Positions 8,421 to 14,980 of a stretch of DNA of 17,051 bases are shown in pieces. The DNA comes from an uncultured Parabacteroides sp. GTDB taxonomy: Bacteria > Bacteroidota > Bacteroidia > Bacteroidales > Tannerellaceae. Position numbers and translations under genes: made by a program. The stretch is from positions 1 to 17,051 of the forward strand of contig CALBYC010000083.1 in assembly GCA_937890135.1 (NCBI GenBank), written 5' to 3'. The notes below the pieces were generated by a model. The model did not search any database. It was given only the letters and a program-made list of their open reading frames with translations, and was not told the DNA's origin. Each line of letters starts with the position of its first letter. Position 1 is the stretch's first letter.

Positions 8421-8816
8421 ATGACAGATCCTATTGCAGATTATTTGACAAGATTGCGTAACGCAATCAAAGCAAAGCACAGAGTTGTTGAAGTGCCAGC
8501 GTCAAATTTAAAGAAAGAGATCACGAAGATCCTTTTCGACAAGGGCTACATTCTTAATTTTAAGTTTGTAGAAGACGGTCCTCAAGGTACAATCAAAATT
8601 GCCTTGAAGTATGACTTAGTAAACAAAGTAAATGCAATCAAGAAACTTCAGAGAGTTTCTACTCCAGGTTTGCGTAAGTACACTGGCTATAAAGACATGC
8701 CGCGCGTATTGAACGGTTTGGGTATTGCAGTTCTTTCTACTTCTAAGGGTGTAATGACCGATAAGGAAGCTCGCGAGCTGAAAATCGGCGGTGAAGTTTT
8801 ATGTTACATTTATTAA
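8421..8816 (+). CDS. rpsH: 30S ribosomal protein S8 (uS8)
   Basis: Primary 16S rRNA binder of the central domain; in E. coli it also represses the spc operon through a site at the start of the L5 message. The 131 residues match the family. It begins MTDPIADYLTRLRNA and ends with the signature region GLGIAVLSTSKGVMTDKEA (99-117), STSKG being the rRNA-contact motif, then GGEVLCYIY. It is preceded by a 57-base gap holding a hairpin (8383-8405), the largest gap within the spc block. A 16-base gap follows to rplF. Confidence 0.97.
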   Translation: MTDPIADYLTRLRNAIKAKHRVVEVPASNLKKEITKILFDKGYILNFKFVEDGPQGTIKIALKYDLVNKVNAIKKLQRVSTPGLRKYTGYKDMPRVLNGLGIAVLSTSKGVMTDKEARELKIGGEVLCYIY

Positions 8817-8832
8817 TTAGGAGGATAAAAGA

Positions 8833-9384
8833 ATGTCAAGAATAGGGAAATTACCAATTCATGTGCCGGCTGGTGTTACCGTTACTATCAAGGATAGTGT
8901 TGTTACAGTAAAAGGTCCTAAAGGTGAACTTGAACAAGCAGTGAATCCTGAAATCGATGTGACCATCGAGGATGGAACAATCCACCTGACTCGTCCTACG
9001 GATGACAAGAACCACCGTGCCCTGCACGGCTTGTATCGTGCTTTGATACACAATATGGTTGTCGGCGTTTCTGCTGGTTATAAGAAAGAGCTGGAACTTG
9101 TAGGTGTTGGTTACCGTGTGACTAACGCTGGTCAGGTGTTAGACTTGTCTTTAGGTTATACTCACAATATTTACATGCAATTGCCTAAAGAGGTTAAGGT
9201 TGAGACTAAAGCAGAGAGAAATAAGAACCCTCTGATTATCCTTGAGTCTGCTGATAAACAATTGTTGGGTCAGATTTGTGCGAAGATCCGTTCATTCCGT
9301 ATGCCTGAACCTTATAAAGGAAAAGGTATCAAGTTTGTGGGTGAAGAAATTCGCAGAAAGTCTGGTAAGTCAGCAGGTAAGTAA
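8833..9384 (+). CDS. rplF: 50S ribosomal protein L6 (uL6)
   Basis: Large-subunit protein near the sarcin-ricin loop and L7/L12 stalk base. It has 183 residues in two homologous beta domains (about 1-80 and 82-183). The opening MSRIGKLPIHVPAGV and the C-terminal signature PEPYKGKGIKF (158-168) are intact. It has the best Shine-Dalgarno sequence in the window, AGGAGGA at 8819-8825, ending 7-8 bases before the ATG. Two short opposite-strand reading frames in the same place are shadows of its codons. Confidence 0.97.
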   Translation: MSRIGKLPIHVPAGVTVTIKDSVVTVKGPKGELEQAVNPEIDVTIEDGTIHLTRPTDDKNHRALHGLYRALIHNMVVGVSAGYKKELELVGVGYRVTNAGQVLDLSLGYTHNIYMQLPKEVKVETKAERNKNPLIILESADKQLLGQICAKIRSFRMPEPYKGKGIKFVGEEIRRKSGKSAGK

Positions 9385-9405
9385 TCTACGTAAACTGAAA
9401 TTATC

Positions 9406-9750
9406 ATGACAACTAAGGAATTAAGAAGATTAAAAATAAAAACAAGCATCAGAGGAAAGATTTCAGGTACCGCTGAGCGTCCTCGCTTGTCTGTGTTTAG
9501 AAGTAACAAGCAAATCTATGCGCAGGTGATTGATGATACGATAGGGAAAACTTTGGCTTCAGCTTCTTCATTGAAATTGGAAGACAAAGGTACGAAGAAG
9601 GAAATAGCAGCTAAGGTTGGCGAATTGATTGCGAAAAAAGCACAAGAAGCCGGTGTTCAGACTGTCGTTTTTGACCGTAATGGCTATTTGTATCACGGGA
9701 GAGTTAAAGAATTGGCAGATGCTGCACGTAATGGCGGCCTTAAATTTTAA
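9406..9750 (+). CDS. rplR: 50S ribosomal protein L18 (uL18)
   Basis: 5S rRNA-binding protein of the central protuberance, partner of L5. The 114 residues match the family. The basic N-terminal tail (MTTKELRRLKIKTSIRGKI), the RPRLSVFRSNKQIYAQVIDD core (about 25-44) and the C-terminal VVFDRNGYLYHGRVKELADAAR block are present. Its partner L5 is broken upstream in this sequence. Its stop overlaps the rpsE start (TAATG, base 9750). Confidence 0.97.
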   Translation: MTTKELRRLKIKTSIRGKISGTAERPRLSVFRSNKQIYAQVIDDTIGKTLASASSLKLEDKGTKKEIAAKVGELIAKKAQEAGVQTVVFDRNGYLYHGRVKELADAARNGGLKF

Positions 9751-10268
9751 TGGAAATGGCAAATAACAGAGTAAAATCAACCAACGACTTAGAGTTGAAG
9801 GATAGATTGGTAGCTATCAATCGTGTTACCAAGGTGACTAAAGGTGGTCGTACTTTTAGCTTTGCTGCCATCGTGGTAGTAGGCAACGAGGACGGCATCA
9901 TTGGATGGGGTCTTGGTAAAGCTGGTGAAGTTACTACCGCTATTGCGAAGGGCGTAGAAGCTGCCAAGAAGAATTTGGTTCGTATTCCGGTTCATAAAGG
10001 TACTATTCCTCACGAACAATTAGCAAAATTCGGAGGTGCGCAAGTTTTGATTAAGCCTGCTTCCCATGGTACGGGAGTTAAAGCCGGTGGTGCCATGCGT
10101 GCGGTTTTGGAAAGCGTAGGCATAACTGACGTTTTGGCTAAATCCAAGGGCTCGTCCAACCCTCACAATTTAGTGAAGGCTACCATAGCAGCGTTAAGCG
10201 AACTGAGAAGCCCGTTGGAAATAGCCCAGAACAGGGGCATTTCTGTTGAAAAAGTATTTAGAGGTTAA
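9750..10268 (+). CDS. rpsE: 30S ribosomal protein S5 (uS5)
   Basis: Small-subunit protein at the mRNA entry tunnel; it affects decoding fidelity and is the classic spectinomycin-resistance locus. It has 172 residues. The N-terminal S5 double-stranded-RNA-binding-like domain spans about 17-82 (VAINRVTKVTKGGRTFSF at 21-38), and the C-terminal domain holds KPASHGTGVKAGGAMRAVLE (102-121). The first ATG (9750) overlaps the rplR stop; a second ATG two codons later (9756, MANNRVKS) is an equally plausible start and would change only two residues. An 18-base gap leads to rpmD. Confidence 0.97.
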   Translation: MEMANNRVKSTNDLELKDRLVAINRVTKVTKGGRTFSFAAIVVVGNEDGIIGWGLGKAGEVTTAIAKGVEAAKKNLVRIPVHKGTIPHEQLAKFGGAQVLIKPASHGTGVKAGGAMRAVLESVGITDVLAKSKGSSNPHNLVKATIAALSELRSPLEIAQNRGISVEKVFRG

Positions 10269-10286
10269 GTTTAGGGAGGATATTTT

Positions 10287-10463
10287 ATGGCGACTATAAA
10301 AATCAAACAGATTAAAAGTAGAATCAAATGCCCTAAGAACCAAAAAAGAACTTTGGATGCACTGGGTTTGAGAAAAATGAATCAAATTGTGGAACATGAA
10401 GCAACCCCTTCCATATTGGGAATGGTTGCCAAGGTTAAACATTTGGTGTCAGTCATTGAGTAA
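10287..10463 (+). CDS. rpmD: 50S ribosomal protein L30 (uL30)
   Basis: Small large-subunit protein, non-essential in some bacteria. It has 58 residues, typical for the bacterial short form: MATIKIKQIKSRIKCPKNQ, then the conserved TLDALGLRKMNQ segment (22-33) and a C-terminal helix and strand ending in VKHLVSVIE. It has a good Shine-Dalgarno motif, GGGAGGA at 10274-10280, 6-7 bases before the ATG. It lies between rpsE and rplO, as in other spc operons. Confidence 0.96.
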   Translation: MATIKIKQIKSRIKCPKNQKRTLDALGLRKMNQIVEHEATPSILGMVAKVKHLVSVIE

Positions 10464-10487
10464 TAACAGGAAAAAATAGTATACGAT

Positions 10488-10934
10488 ATGAATTTGTCAA
10501 GTTTAAAACCTGCTGCTGGTTCTGTCAAAACAAGAAAAAGAATCGGACGTGGTCCGGGATCTGGTTTAGGCGGAACTTCAACAAGAGGTCATAAAGGTGC
10601 AAAGTCAAGGTCTGGTTATAAGAGCAAGGTCGGTTTCGAAGGTGGCCAGATGCCTATCCAGAGACGTTTGCCTAAGTTTGGTTTCAAGAATATAAACCGT
10701 GTAGAGTATAAAGCTATCAACCTTTCTACTTTGCAGGAGTTGGCAGAAGCTCGTAACTTAACTAAGATCGGTATAGAAGAATTGATAGCTGCCGGCTTCG
10801 TTTCTTCTTCACAATTAGTAAAGATTCTTGGAAATGGCAGTTTGACTGCCAAATTGGAAGTTTCGGCTCATGCTTTCTCAAAGTCAGCAGAAGAAGCTAT
10901 CCAGGCCGTTGGTGGAACTGTTGCTAAACTCTAA
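10488..10934 (+). CDS. rplO: 50S ribosomal protein L15 (uL15)
   Basis: Late-assembly large-subunit protein with a long basic N-terminal extension that penetrates 23S rRNA. The 148 residues match the family (about 144). The Gly/Arg-rich N-terminus (RKRIGRGPGSGLGGTSTRGHKG, in part 17-37) and the signature GGQMPIQRRLPKFGF (52-66) are intact; the globular domain follows. It sits 24 bases after rpmD and 3 bases before secY. Confidence 0.97.
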   Translation: MNLSSLKPAAGSVKTRKRIGRGPGSGLGGTSTRGHKGAKSRSGYKSKVGFEGGQMPIQRRLPKFGFKNINRVEYKAINLSTLQELAEARNLTKIGIEELIAAGFVSSSQLVKILGNGSLTAKLEVSAHAFSKSAEEAIQAVGGTVAKL

Positions 10935-10937
10935 CGT

Positions 10938-12278
10938 ATGAGAGCTGTAGAAACAATAAAAAATATCTGGAAGATTGAGGATCTGAGAAATCGGATCCTC
11001 ACTACTCTTCTTTTAGTGGTAATTTACCGCTTTGGGACTTTTGTGGTTCTTCCTGGTATTGATCCAAAGGCATTAACGGCATTGCATGAGCAGACACAAG
11101 GCGGCTTGATGGCATTGTTGGATATGTTTTCCGGTGGTGCCTTTTCCAATGCTTCTATATTCGCGTTGGGAATTATGCCCTACATATCGGCTTCCATTGT
11201 GATGCAGCTTTTGGCTATAGCGGTTCCTTCCTTTCAAAAACTACAGAGAGAAGGAGAAAGTGGTCATCGGAAGATAAACCAGTGGACGCGCTATTTGACG
11301 GTTGCTATTTTGTTGTTCCAGGGTCCGACCTATTTGGTGAACCTGAGTGTCCAGCTAAAAGCTGTCGGTGCCTCCCTTCCTTCGGGTATATGGTTTACAA
11401 TATCTTCAGCAATCATACTTGCTGCGGGTAGTATGTTTATCTTGTGGTTAGGCGAGCGTATTACGGACAAAGGCGTGGGAAATGGCATTTCATTTATCAT
11501 TTTGGTAGGTATCATAGCCCGTCTGCCGCATTCCTTGTTTCAGGAATTCATTTCCAGGACAAGTGAAAAGACCGGTGGTTTGGTCATGTTCCTCTTCGAA
11601 ATGCTGTTCTTGTTATTGGTAACTGCAGGTGCAATACTGCTTGTTCAAGGAACTCGAAAGGTTCCCGTTCAGTATGCTAAGCGGATTGTAGGAAACAAAC
11701 AATATGGTGGGGCTCGGCAATATATCCCATTGAAAGTAAATGCCGCCAATGTGATGCCGATCATCTTCGCTCAGGCGATTATGTTTATTCCTATATCCAT
11801 TGTTGGTTTTTCCACGACCGGTGAGAATTCGAGTTTCTGGGCTGCATTTATGGATAATACAGGATTTTGGTACAATTTCGTGTTTGCCGTTTTGATTATC
11901 CTGTTTACCTATTTTTATACAGCTATAACAATCAATCCGACTCAGATGTCCGACGATTTGAAGCGAAACAATGGTTTTATCCCCGGGATTAAACCAGGTA
12001 AGCAAACCAAAGATTATTTGGATACCATCATGGACCGCATTACTTTGCCGGGCGCTTTATTCTTGGCGGTAGTGGCCATCATGCCTGCTTTCGCAAGATT
12101 GGCGGGTGTGAGCATGGCGTTCTCACAGTTCTTTGGTGGAACATCATTGTTGATTTTGGTCGGTGTGGTGTTGGACACTTTGCAGCAAGTGGAAAGCCAT
12201 TTGTTGATGCATCATTATGACGGTTTATTGAAATCTGGTAGAATTAAAGGCCGTTCAGGCGCTGTTGGAGCTTACTAA
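10938..12278 (+). CDS. secY: Preprotein translocase subunit SecY
   Basis: Channel-forming subunit of the SecYEG translocon in the inner membrane, which exports or inserts proteins with SecA or the ribosome. It has 446 residues and ten hydrophobic segments at roughly 20-40, 72-97, 116-137, 150-172, 183-200, 214-238, 265-292, 308-332, 370-392 and 396-415. The plug region GGLMALLDMFSGGAFSNASI precedes and enters segment 2, and the conserved IMPYISASIVMQLL is at 79-92. The cytosolic C5 loop reads NNGFIPGIKPGKQT (344-357): the arginine important for SecA in E. coli (R357, GIRPG) is Lys 352 here. It follows rplO by 3 bases. Its stop is 3 bases before the map ATG. Confidence 0.97.
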   Translation: MRAVETIKNIWKIEDLRNRILTTLLLVVIYRFGTFVVLPGIDPKALTALHEQTQGGLMALLDMFSGGAFSNASIFALGIMPYISASIVMQLLAIAVPSFQKLQREGESGHRKINQWTRYLTVAILLFQGPTYLVNLSVQLKAVGASLPSGIWFTISSAIILAAGSMFILWLGERITDKGVGNGISFIILVGIIARLPHSLFQEFISRTSEKTGGLVMFLFEMLFLLLVTAGAILLVQGTRKVPVQYAKRIVGNKQYGGARQYIPLKVNAANVMPIIFAQAIMFIPISIVGFSTTGENSSFWAAFMDNTGFWYNFVFAVLIILFTYFYTAITINPTQMSDDLKRNNGFIPGIKPGKQTKDYLDTIMDRITLPGALFLAVVAIMPAFARLAGVSMAFSQFFGGTSLLILVGVVLDTLQQVESHLLMHHYDGLLKSGRIKGRSGAVGAY

Positions 12279-12281
12279 TTG

Positions 12282-13061
12282 ATGATTTATTTAAAGACAG
12301 ATGAAGAAATCGAGTTGATGCGTAATGCGAATCAGCTAGTGGGTAAAACCTTGGCAGAAATCGCCAAGTATATCGCGCCGGGTGTTTCCACGTTGAAACT
12401 CGATCAAGTGGCCGAAGAATTCATTCGAGATAATGGAGCGATTCCGGCTTTTTTGGGATATGGCGGTTTCCCGAATTCAATATGTACCTCTGTCAACGAA
12501 CAGGTGGTTCATGGAATCCCCTCGGACAAGACCATATTGAAAGAAGGGGATATCATATCGGTCGACTGTGGTACAGTTTTGGAAGGTTTTGTCGGCGACT
12601 CGGCATACACGTTTTGCGTAGGCGATGTCGACCCGTCGGTGAAAAAACTTCTGGACACGACGAAAGAATCCCTATACTTGGGTATTCAGGCAGCTGTTGA
12701 AGGACGACGTTTGGGCGATATCAGCCATGCTATCCAAACTTATTGCGAGGCTCACAATTACTCGGTAGTGCGCGAATTGGTTGGGCACGGGATAGGCAGG
12801 AAAATGCATGAGGAACCCGAGGTCCCCAATTACGGACGTCGTGGCTGTGGCCCTTTGTTGAAAAGCGGGATGTGCATTTGCATTGAACCCATGATTAACA
12901 TGGGAAGCAAGAACGTCACGTTCGAGCGTGACGGGTGGACGGTCCGGACGAAAGACCGTAAATGCTCTGCTCATTTCGAGCATTGCATAGCCATTCGCAA
13001 AGATGGTCCGCAAATATTATCTTCATTTGATTTTTTGGAGTCTGTAATAAATAAAAACTAA
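12282..13061 (+). CDS. map: Type I methionine aminopeptidase
   Basis: Removes the initiator Met from nascent proteins at the ribosome exit. It has 259 residues, the short type I form without an N-terminal zinc-finger extension. The five metal ligands are present: D95 (SVDCGT), D106 (GDSAYTF), H169 (GHGIG), E202 (IEPM) and E233 (HFEH); substrate-site histidines H77 (VVHGIP) and H176 are also there. I chose ATG 12282; an in-frame TTG at 12279 directly after the secY stop would add one residue and is less likely. Codon choice is less biased than in the ribosomal genes around it (more TCG, GAC, CGA, GGG), as expected for a lower-expressed enzyme. It takes the place next to secY with no adk between. 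Confidence 0.97.
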   Translation: MIYLKTDEEIELMRNANQLVGKTLAEIAKYIAPGVSTLKLDQVAEEFIRDNGAIPAFLGYGGFPNSICTSVNEQVVHGIPSDKTILKEGDIISVDCGTVLEGFVGDSAYTFCVGDVDPSVKKLLDTTKESLYLGIQAAVEGRRLGDISHAIQTYCEAHNYSVVRELVGHGIGRKMHEEPEVPNYGRRGCGPLLKSGMCICIEPMINMGSKNVTFERDGWTVRTKDRKCSAHFEHCIAIRKDGPQILSSFDFLESVINKN

Positions 13062-13071
13062 AATAATATTT

Positions 13072-13290
13072 ATGGCTAAACAGTCAGCAATTGAACAAGA
13101 TGGCGTAATCGTCGAGGCATTGTCTAACGCAATGTTCCGAGTGGAATTGGAGAATGGACATGAAATAACGGCCCATATCTCGGGAAAGATGAGAATGCAT
13201 TACATCAAAATCCTTCCCGGGGACAAGGTCCGTGTTGAAATGTCCCCGTATGATCTATCAAAAGGTAGAATTGCTTTTAGATATAAATAA
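13072..13290 (+). CDS. infA: Translation initiation factor IF-1
   Basis: Small OB-fold (S1-like) factor that occupies the 30S A site during initiation and helps IF-2 and IF-3. The 72 residues match the family exactly. It begins MAKQSAIEQDGVIVEAL and contains FRVELENGHEITAHISGKMR (22-41) and the conserved ILPGDKVRVEMSPYDLSKGRI stretch (part of 47-67), ending in FRYK. It lies 10 bases after map and 14 before rpmJ, the usual map-infA-rpmJ-rpsM order. Confidence 0.98.
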   Translation: MAKQSAIEQDGVIVEALSNAMFRVELENGHEITAHISGKMRMHYIKILPGDKVRVEMSPYDLSKGRIAFRYK

Positions 13291-13304
13291 AAAAACAACT
13301 AGAT

Positions 13305-13421
13305 ATGAAAGTAAGAGCATCTTTGAAAAAGCGCACCCCGGATTGCATAATCGTTAGAAGGAAGGGTCGTTTATATGTAATTAACAAGAAAAACCCGAAG
13401 TATAAAGTACGTCAGGGATAA
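13305..13421 (+). CDS. rpmJ: 50S ribosomal protein L36 (bL36), zinc-free type
   Basis: Smallest large-subunit protein, bound in 23S rRNA near the stalk base. It has 38 residues: MKVRASLKKRTPDCIIVRRK, then GRLYVINKKNPKYKVRQG. Start, end and length match the family. The four zinc ligands of the C-plus type (Cys11, Cys14, Cys27, His33) read Thr11, Cys14, Asn27 and Tyr33, so no zinc ribbon can form. The ATG follows AACTAGAT with no Shine-Dalgarno motif. A 35-base AT-rich gap with a hairpin and a promoter-like sequence separates it from rpsM. Confidence 0.97.
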   Translation: MKVRASLKKRTPDCIIVRRKGRLYVINKKNPKYKVRQG

Positions 13422-13425
13422 TTTT

Positions 13426-13444
13426 ATTATTTTTGCAAAATAAT
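13426..13444 (+). promoter_or_regulatory. Promoter-like -7 box / small AT hairpin before rpsM
   Basis: In the 35-base rpmJ-rpsM gap, TATTTTTG (13428-13435) is a perfect match to the Bacteroidota -7 box TAnnTTTG. The same bases form a perfect inverted repeat, ATTATTTT (13426-13433) and AAAATAAT (13437-13444) around TGC. No TTTG -33 box is found at the expected distance, so promoter function is uncertain. If active it would start RNA near 13442 and express the alpha block with a very short leader. Confidence 0.35.
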
Positions 13445-13456
13445 TGAAATAAGAAT

Positions 13457-13837
13457 ATGGCAATAAGAATAGTTGGCGTTGACTTGCCACAAAATAAAAG
13501 AGGTGAAGTTGCATTGACCTATATTTATGGTATAGGTCGTAGTGCTGCTAACACCATTTTAGCTAAAGCAGGCATTGATCGTGATATCAAAGTACAGGAC
13601 TGGACAGATGATCAGGCCGCTAAGGTTCGTGAAATTATCGGTACTGAGTACAAAGTGGAAGGTGACCTCCGTTCGGAAGTGCAGCTGAACATCAAACGTC
13701 TGATGGACATCGGTTGCTACAGAGGCATCCGTCATCGTTTGGGTTTACCTCTTCGAGGTCAGAAAACAAAGAATAACTCGCGTACTCGCAAGGGTAAGAA
13801 GAAAACTGTTGCAAACAAGAAAAAAGCTACTAAATAA
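13457..13837 (+). CDS. rpsM: 30S ribosomal protein S13 (uS13)
   Basis: Small-subunit head protein that contacts P-site tRNA and forms bridges B1a and B1b with the large subunit. The 126 residues match the family. It begins MAIRIVGVDLPQNKRGEVAL, has the helix-turn YIYGIGRSAANTIL (22-35), and the signature YRGIRHRLGLPLRGQKT (88-104) followed by NNSRTRKG and a Lys-rich tail that reaches the tRNAs. It opens the alpha block. A 13-base gap leads to rpsK. Confidence 0.97.
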   Translation: MAIRIVGVDLPQNKRGEVALTYIYGIGRSAANTILAKAGIDRDIKVQDWTDDQAAKVREIIGTEYKVEGDLRSEVQLNIKRLMDIGCYRGIRHRLGLPLRGQKTKNNSRTRKGKKKTVANKKKATK

Positions 13838-13850
13838 TAAGAGTTGAGAT

Positions 13851-14240
13851 ATGGCAAAAAAAACAGTCGCAGCGAAGAAGAGAAACGTAAAAGTTGACGC
13901 ATTGGGTCAAGCTCACATTCATTCTTCTTTTAATAACATTATCGTATCTCTTGCCAACAGCGAAGGACAGGTCATTAGCTGGTCTTCAGCAGGTAAGATG
14001 GGGTTCAGAAGCTCTAAAAAGAATACTCCCTATGCAGCTCAAATGGCAGCTCAGGATTGTGCCAAGGTAGCTTATGATCTGGGTTTACGTAAAGTGAAAG
14101 TGTACGTTAAAGGACCGGGCAACGGCCGCGAGTCTGCTATCAGGACAATCCACGGAGCAGGCATCGAAGTGACTGAGATCATCGACGTCACTCCATTGCC
14201 ACATAACGGTTGCCGCCCTCCTAAAAAGAGAAGAGTTTGA
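13851..14240 (+). CDS. rpsK: 30S ribosomal protein S11 (uS11)
   Basis: Platform protein of the small subunit that supports the E site and binds with S18, S6 and S21. The 129 residues match the family. The Lys-rich N-terminus precedes the core AHIHSSFNNIIVSLAN (21-36), and the C-terminal signature DVTPLPHNGCRPPKKRRV (112-129) is intact, including N119 in HNG, the site that forms isoaspartate in E. coli S11. It is followed by the largest gap inside the cluster (123 bases), which carries a structured RNA candidate. Confidence 0.97.
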   Translation: MAKKTVAAKKRNVKVDALGQAHIHSSFNNIIVSLANSEGQVISWSSAGKMGFRSSKKNTPYAAQMAAQDCAKVAYDLGLRKVKVYVKGPGNGRESAIRTIHGAGIEVTEIIDVTPLPHNGCRPPKKRRV

Positions 14241-14264
14241 TATAATCTTAGTTTCTTGAATTTT

Positions 14265-14337
14265 GAATCCGGAATTGTGAATAGATTGCATAAAGACCTT
14301 ATCCTCTCTGTAATCGCGGCTGCACGGTTCCAGATTC
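14265..14337 (+). ncRNA. Candidate structured leader RNA upstream of rpsD
   Basis: The 123-base rpsK-rpsD gap can fold into a long two-part stem. Outer stem: GAATC (14265-14269) pairs with GATTC (14333-14337); after one C/A mismatch, GGAATTGTG (14271-14279) pairs with CACGGTTCC (14323-14331), 9 pairs with two U-G wobbles. After an asymmetric internal loop, GATTGCA (14284-14290) pairs with TGTAATC (14309-14315), 7 pairs with one wobble, closing an 18-base loop. It ends 26 bases before the rpsD ATG, in mRNA of a gene whose product (S4) is the usual repressor of this operon. No open frame explains the gap. A role as S4-binding regulatory element, or as an RNA processing site, is inference. Confidence 0.6.
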
Positions 14338-14363
14338 CATAGAACATTTAAAACAATAACAAA

Positions 14364-14969
14364 ATGGCTAGATATACTGGACCTAAAACAAGAATTGCCC
14401 GTAAATTCGGTGAAGCTATCTTTGGAGCGGATAAAGTTCTTTCGAAAAAGAATTATCCTCCCGGACAGCATGGAAATTCTCGCAAAAGAAAAACTTCTGA
14501 ATATGGTATTCAGCTTCGTGAGAAGCAAAAAGCAAAATATACTTACGGTGTATTGGAAAAACAGTTTAGGAACTTGTTCGCTAAGGCTTCTCGTTCTAAG
14601 GGTATTACCGGTGAAGTCCTGCTTCAGCTTTTGGAAAGCCGCTTGGACAACGTCGTTTATCGTTTAGGCATTGCTCCTACGCGTGCCGCAGCGCGTCAGC
14701 TGGTGTCACACCGCCATATCACCGTGAATGGACAGGTGGTGAACATTCCGTCTTATTCCGTTAAGGCAGGACAGATTGTCAGCGTGCGTGAGAAATCTAA
14801 ATCTTTGGAAGTGGTTGCCGACGCTTTGGCTGGCTTCAACCACAGCAAATATCCATGGATTGAGTGGGATCAGCCTTCTTTGAGCGGTAAGTTGCTGCAT
14901 TTGCCTGAAAGAGCGGACATCCCTGAAAATATTAAAGAGCAGTTGATCGTAGAATTGTATTCTAAATAA
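14364..14969 (+). CDS. rpsD: 30S ribosomal protein S4 (uS4)
   Basis: Primary 16S rRNA binder that nucleates 30S assembly, lines the mRNA entry with S3 and S5 and, in E. coli, represses the alpha operon. The 201 residues match the family. It begins MARYTGPKTRIARKFGEAIF without the N-terminal zinc cysteines found in some bacteria. The S4 RNA-binding domain covers about 92-155 and opens with ESRLDNVVYRLGIAPTRAAA (91-110), then RQLVSHRHITVNG. The C-terminus PENIKEQLIVELYSK is typical. A 123-base leader with a strong predicted stem (14265-14337) precedes it, suggesting separate control. The gap to rpoA is 11 bases. Confidence 0.97.
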   Translation: MARYTGPKTRIARKFGEAIFGADKVLSKKNYPPGQHGNSRKRKTSEYGIQLREKQKAKYTYGVLEKQFRNLFAKASRSKGITGEVLLQLLESRLDNVVYRLGIAPTRAAARQLVSHRHITVNGQVVNIPSYSVKAGQIVSVREKSKSLEVVADALAGFNHSKYPWIEWDQPSLSGKLLHLPERADIPENIKEQLIVELYSK

Positions 14970-14980
14970 TAATTGATTCC

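Noticed and set aside
12914..12933. Perfect inverted repeat CGTCACG / CGTGACG in map
   Set aside because: It is fully inside conserved coding sequence (VTFERDG) with no T-run and is best explained by codon content.
14236..14265. Possible promoter TTTG-N18-GAATTTTG before rpsD
   Set aside because: The -7 box has a mismatch in the invariant T, and the predicted start would fall inside the outer stem of the structured leader, so the two readings conflict; the stem is better supported.
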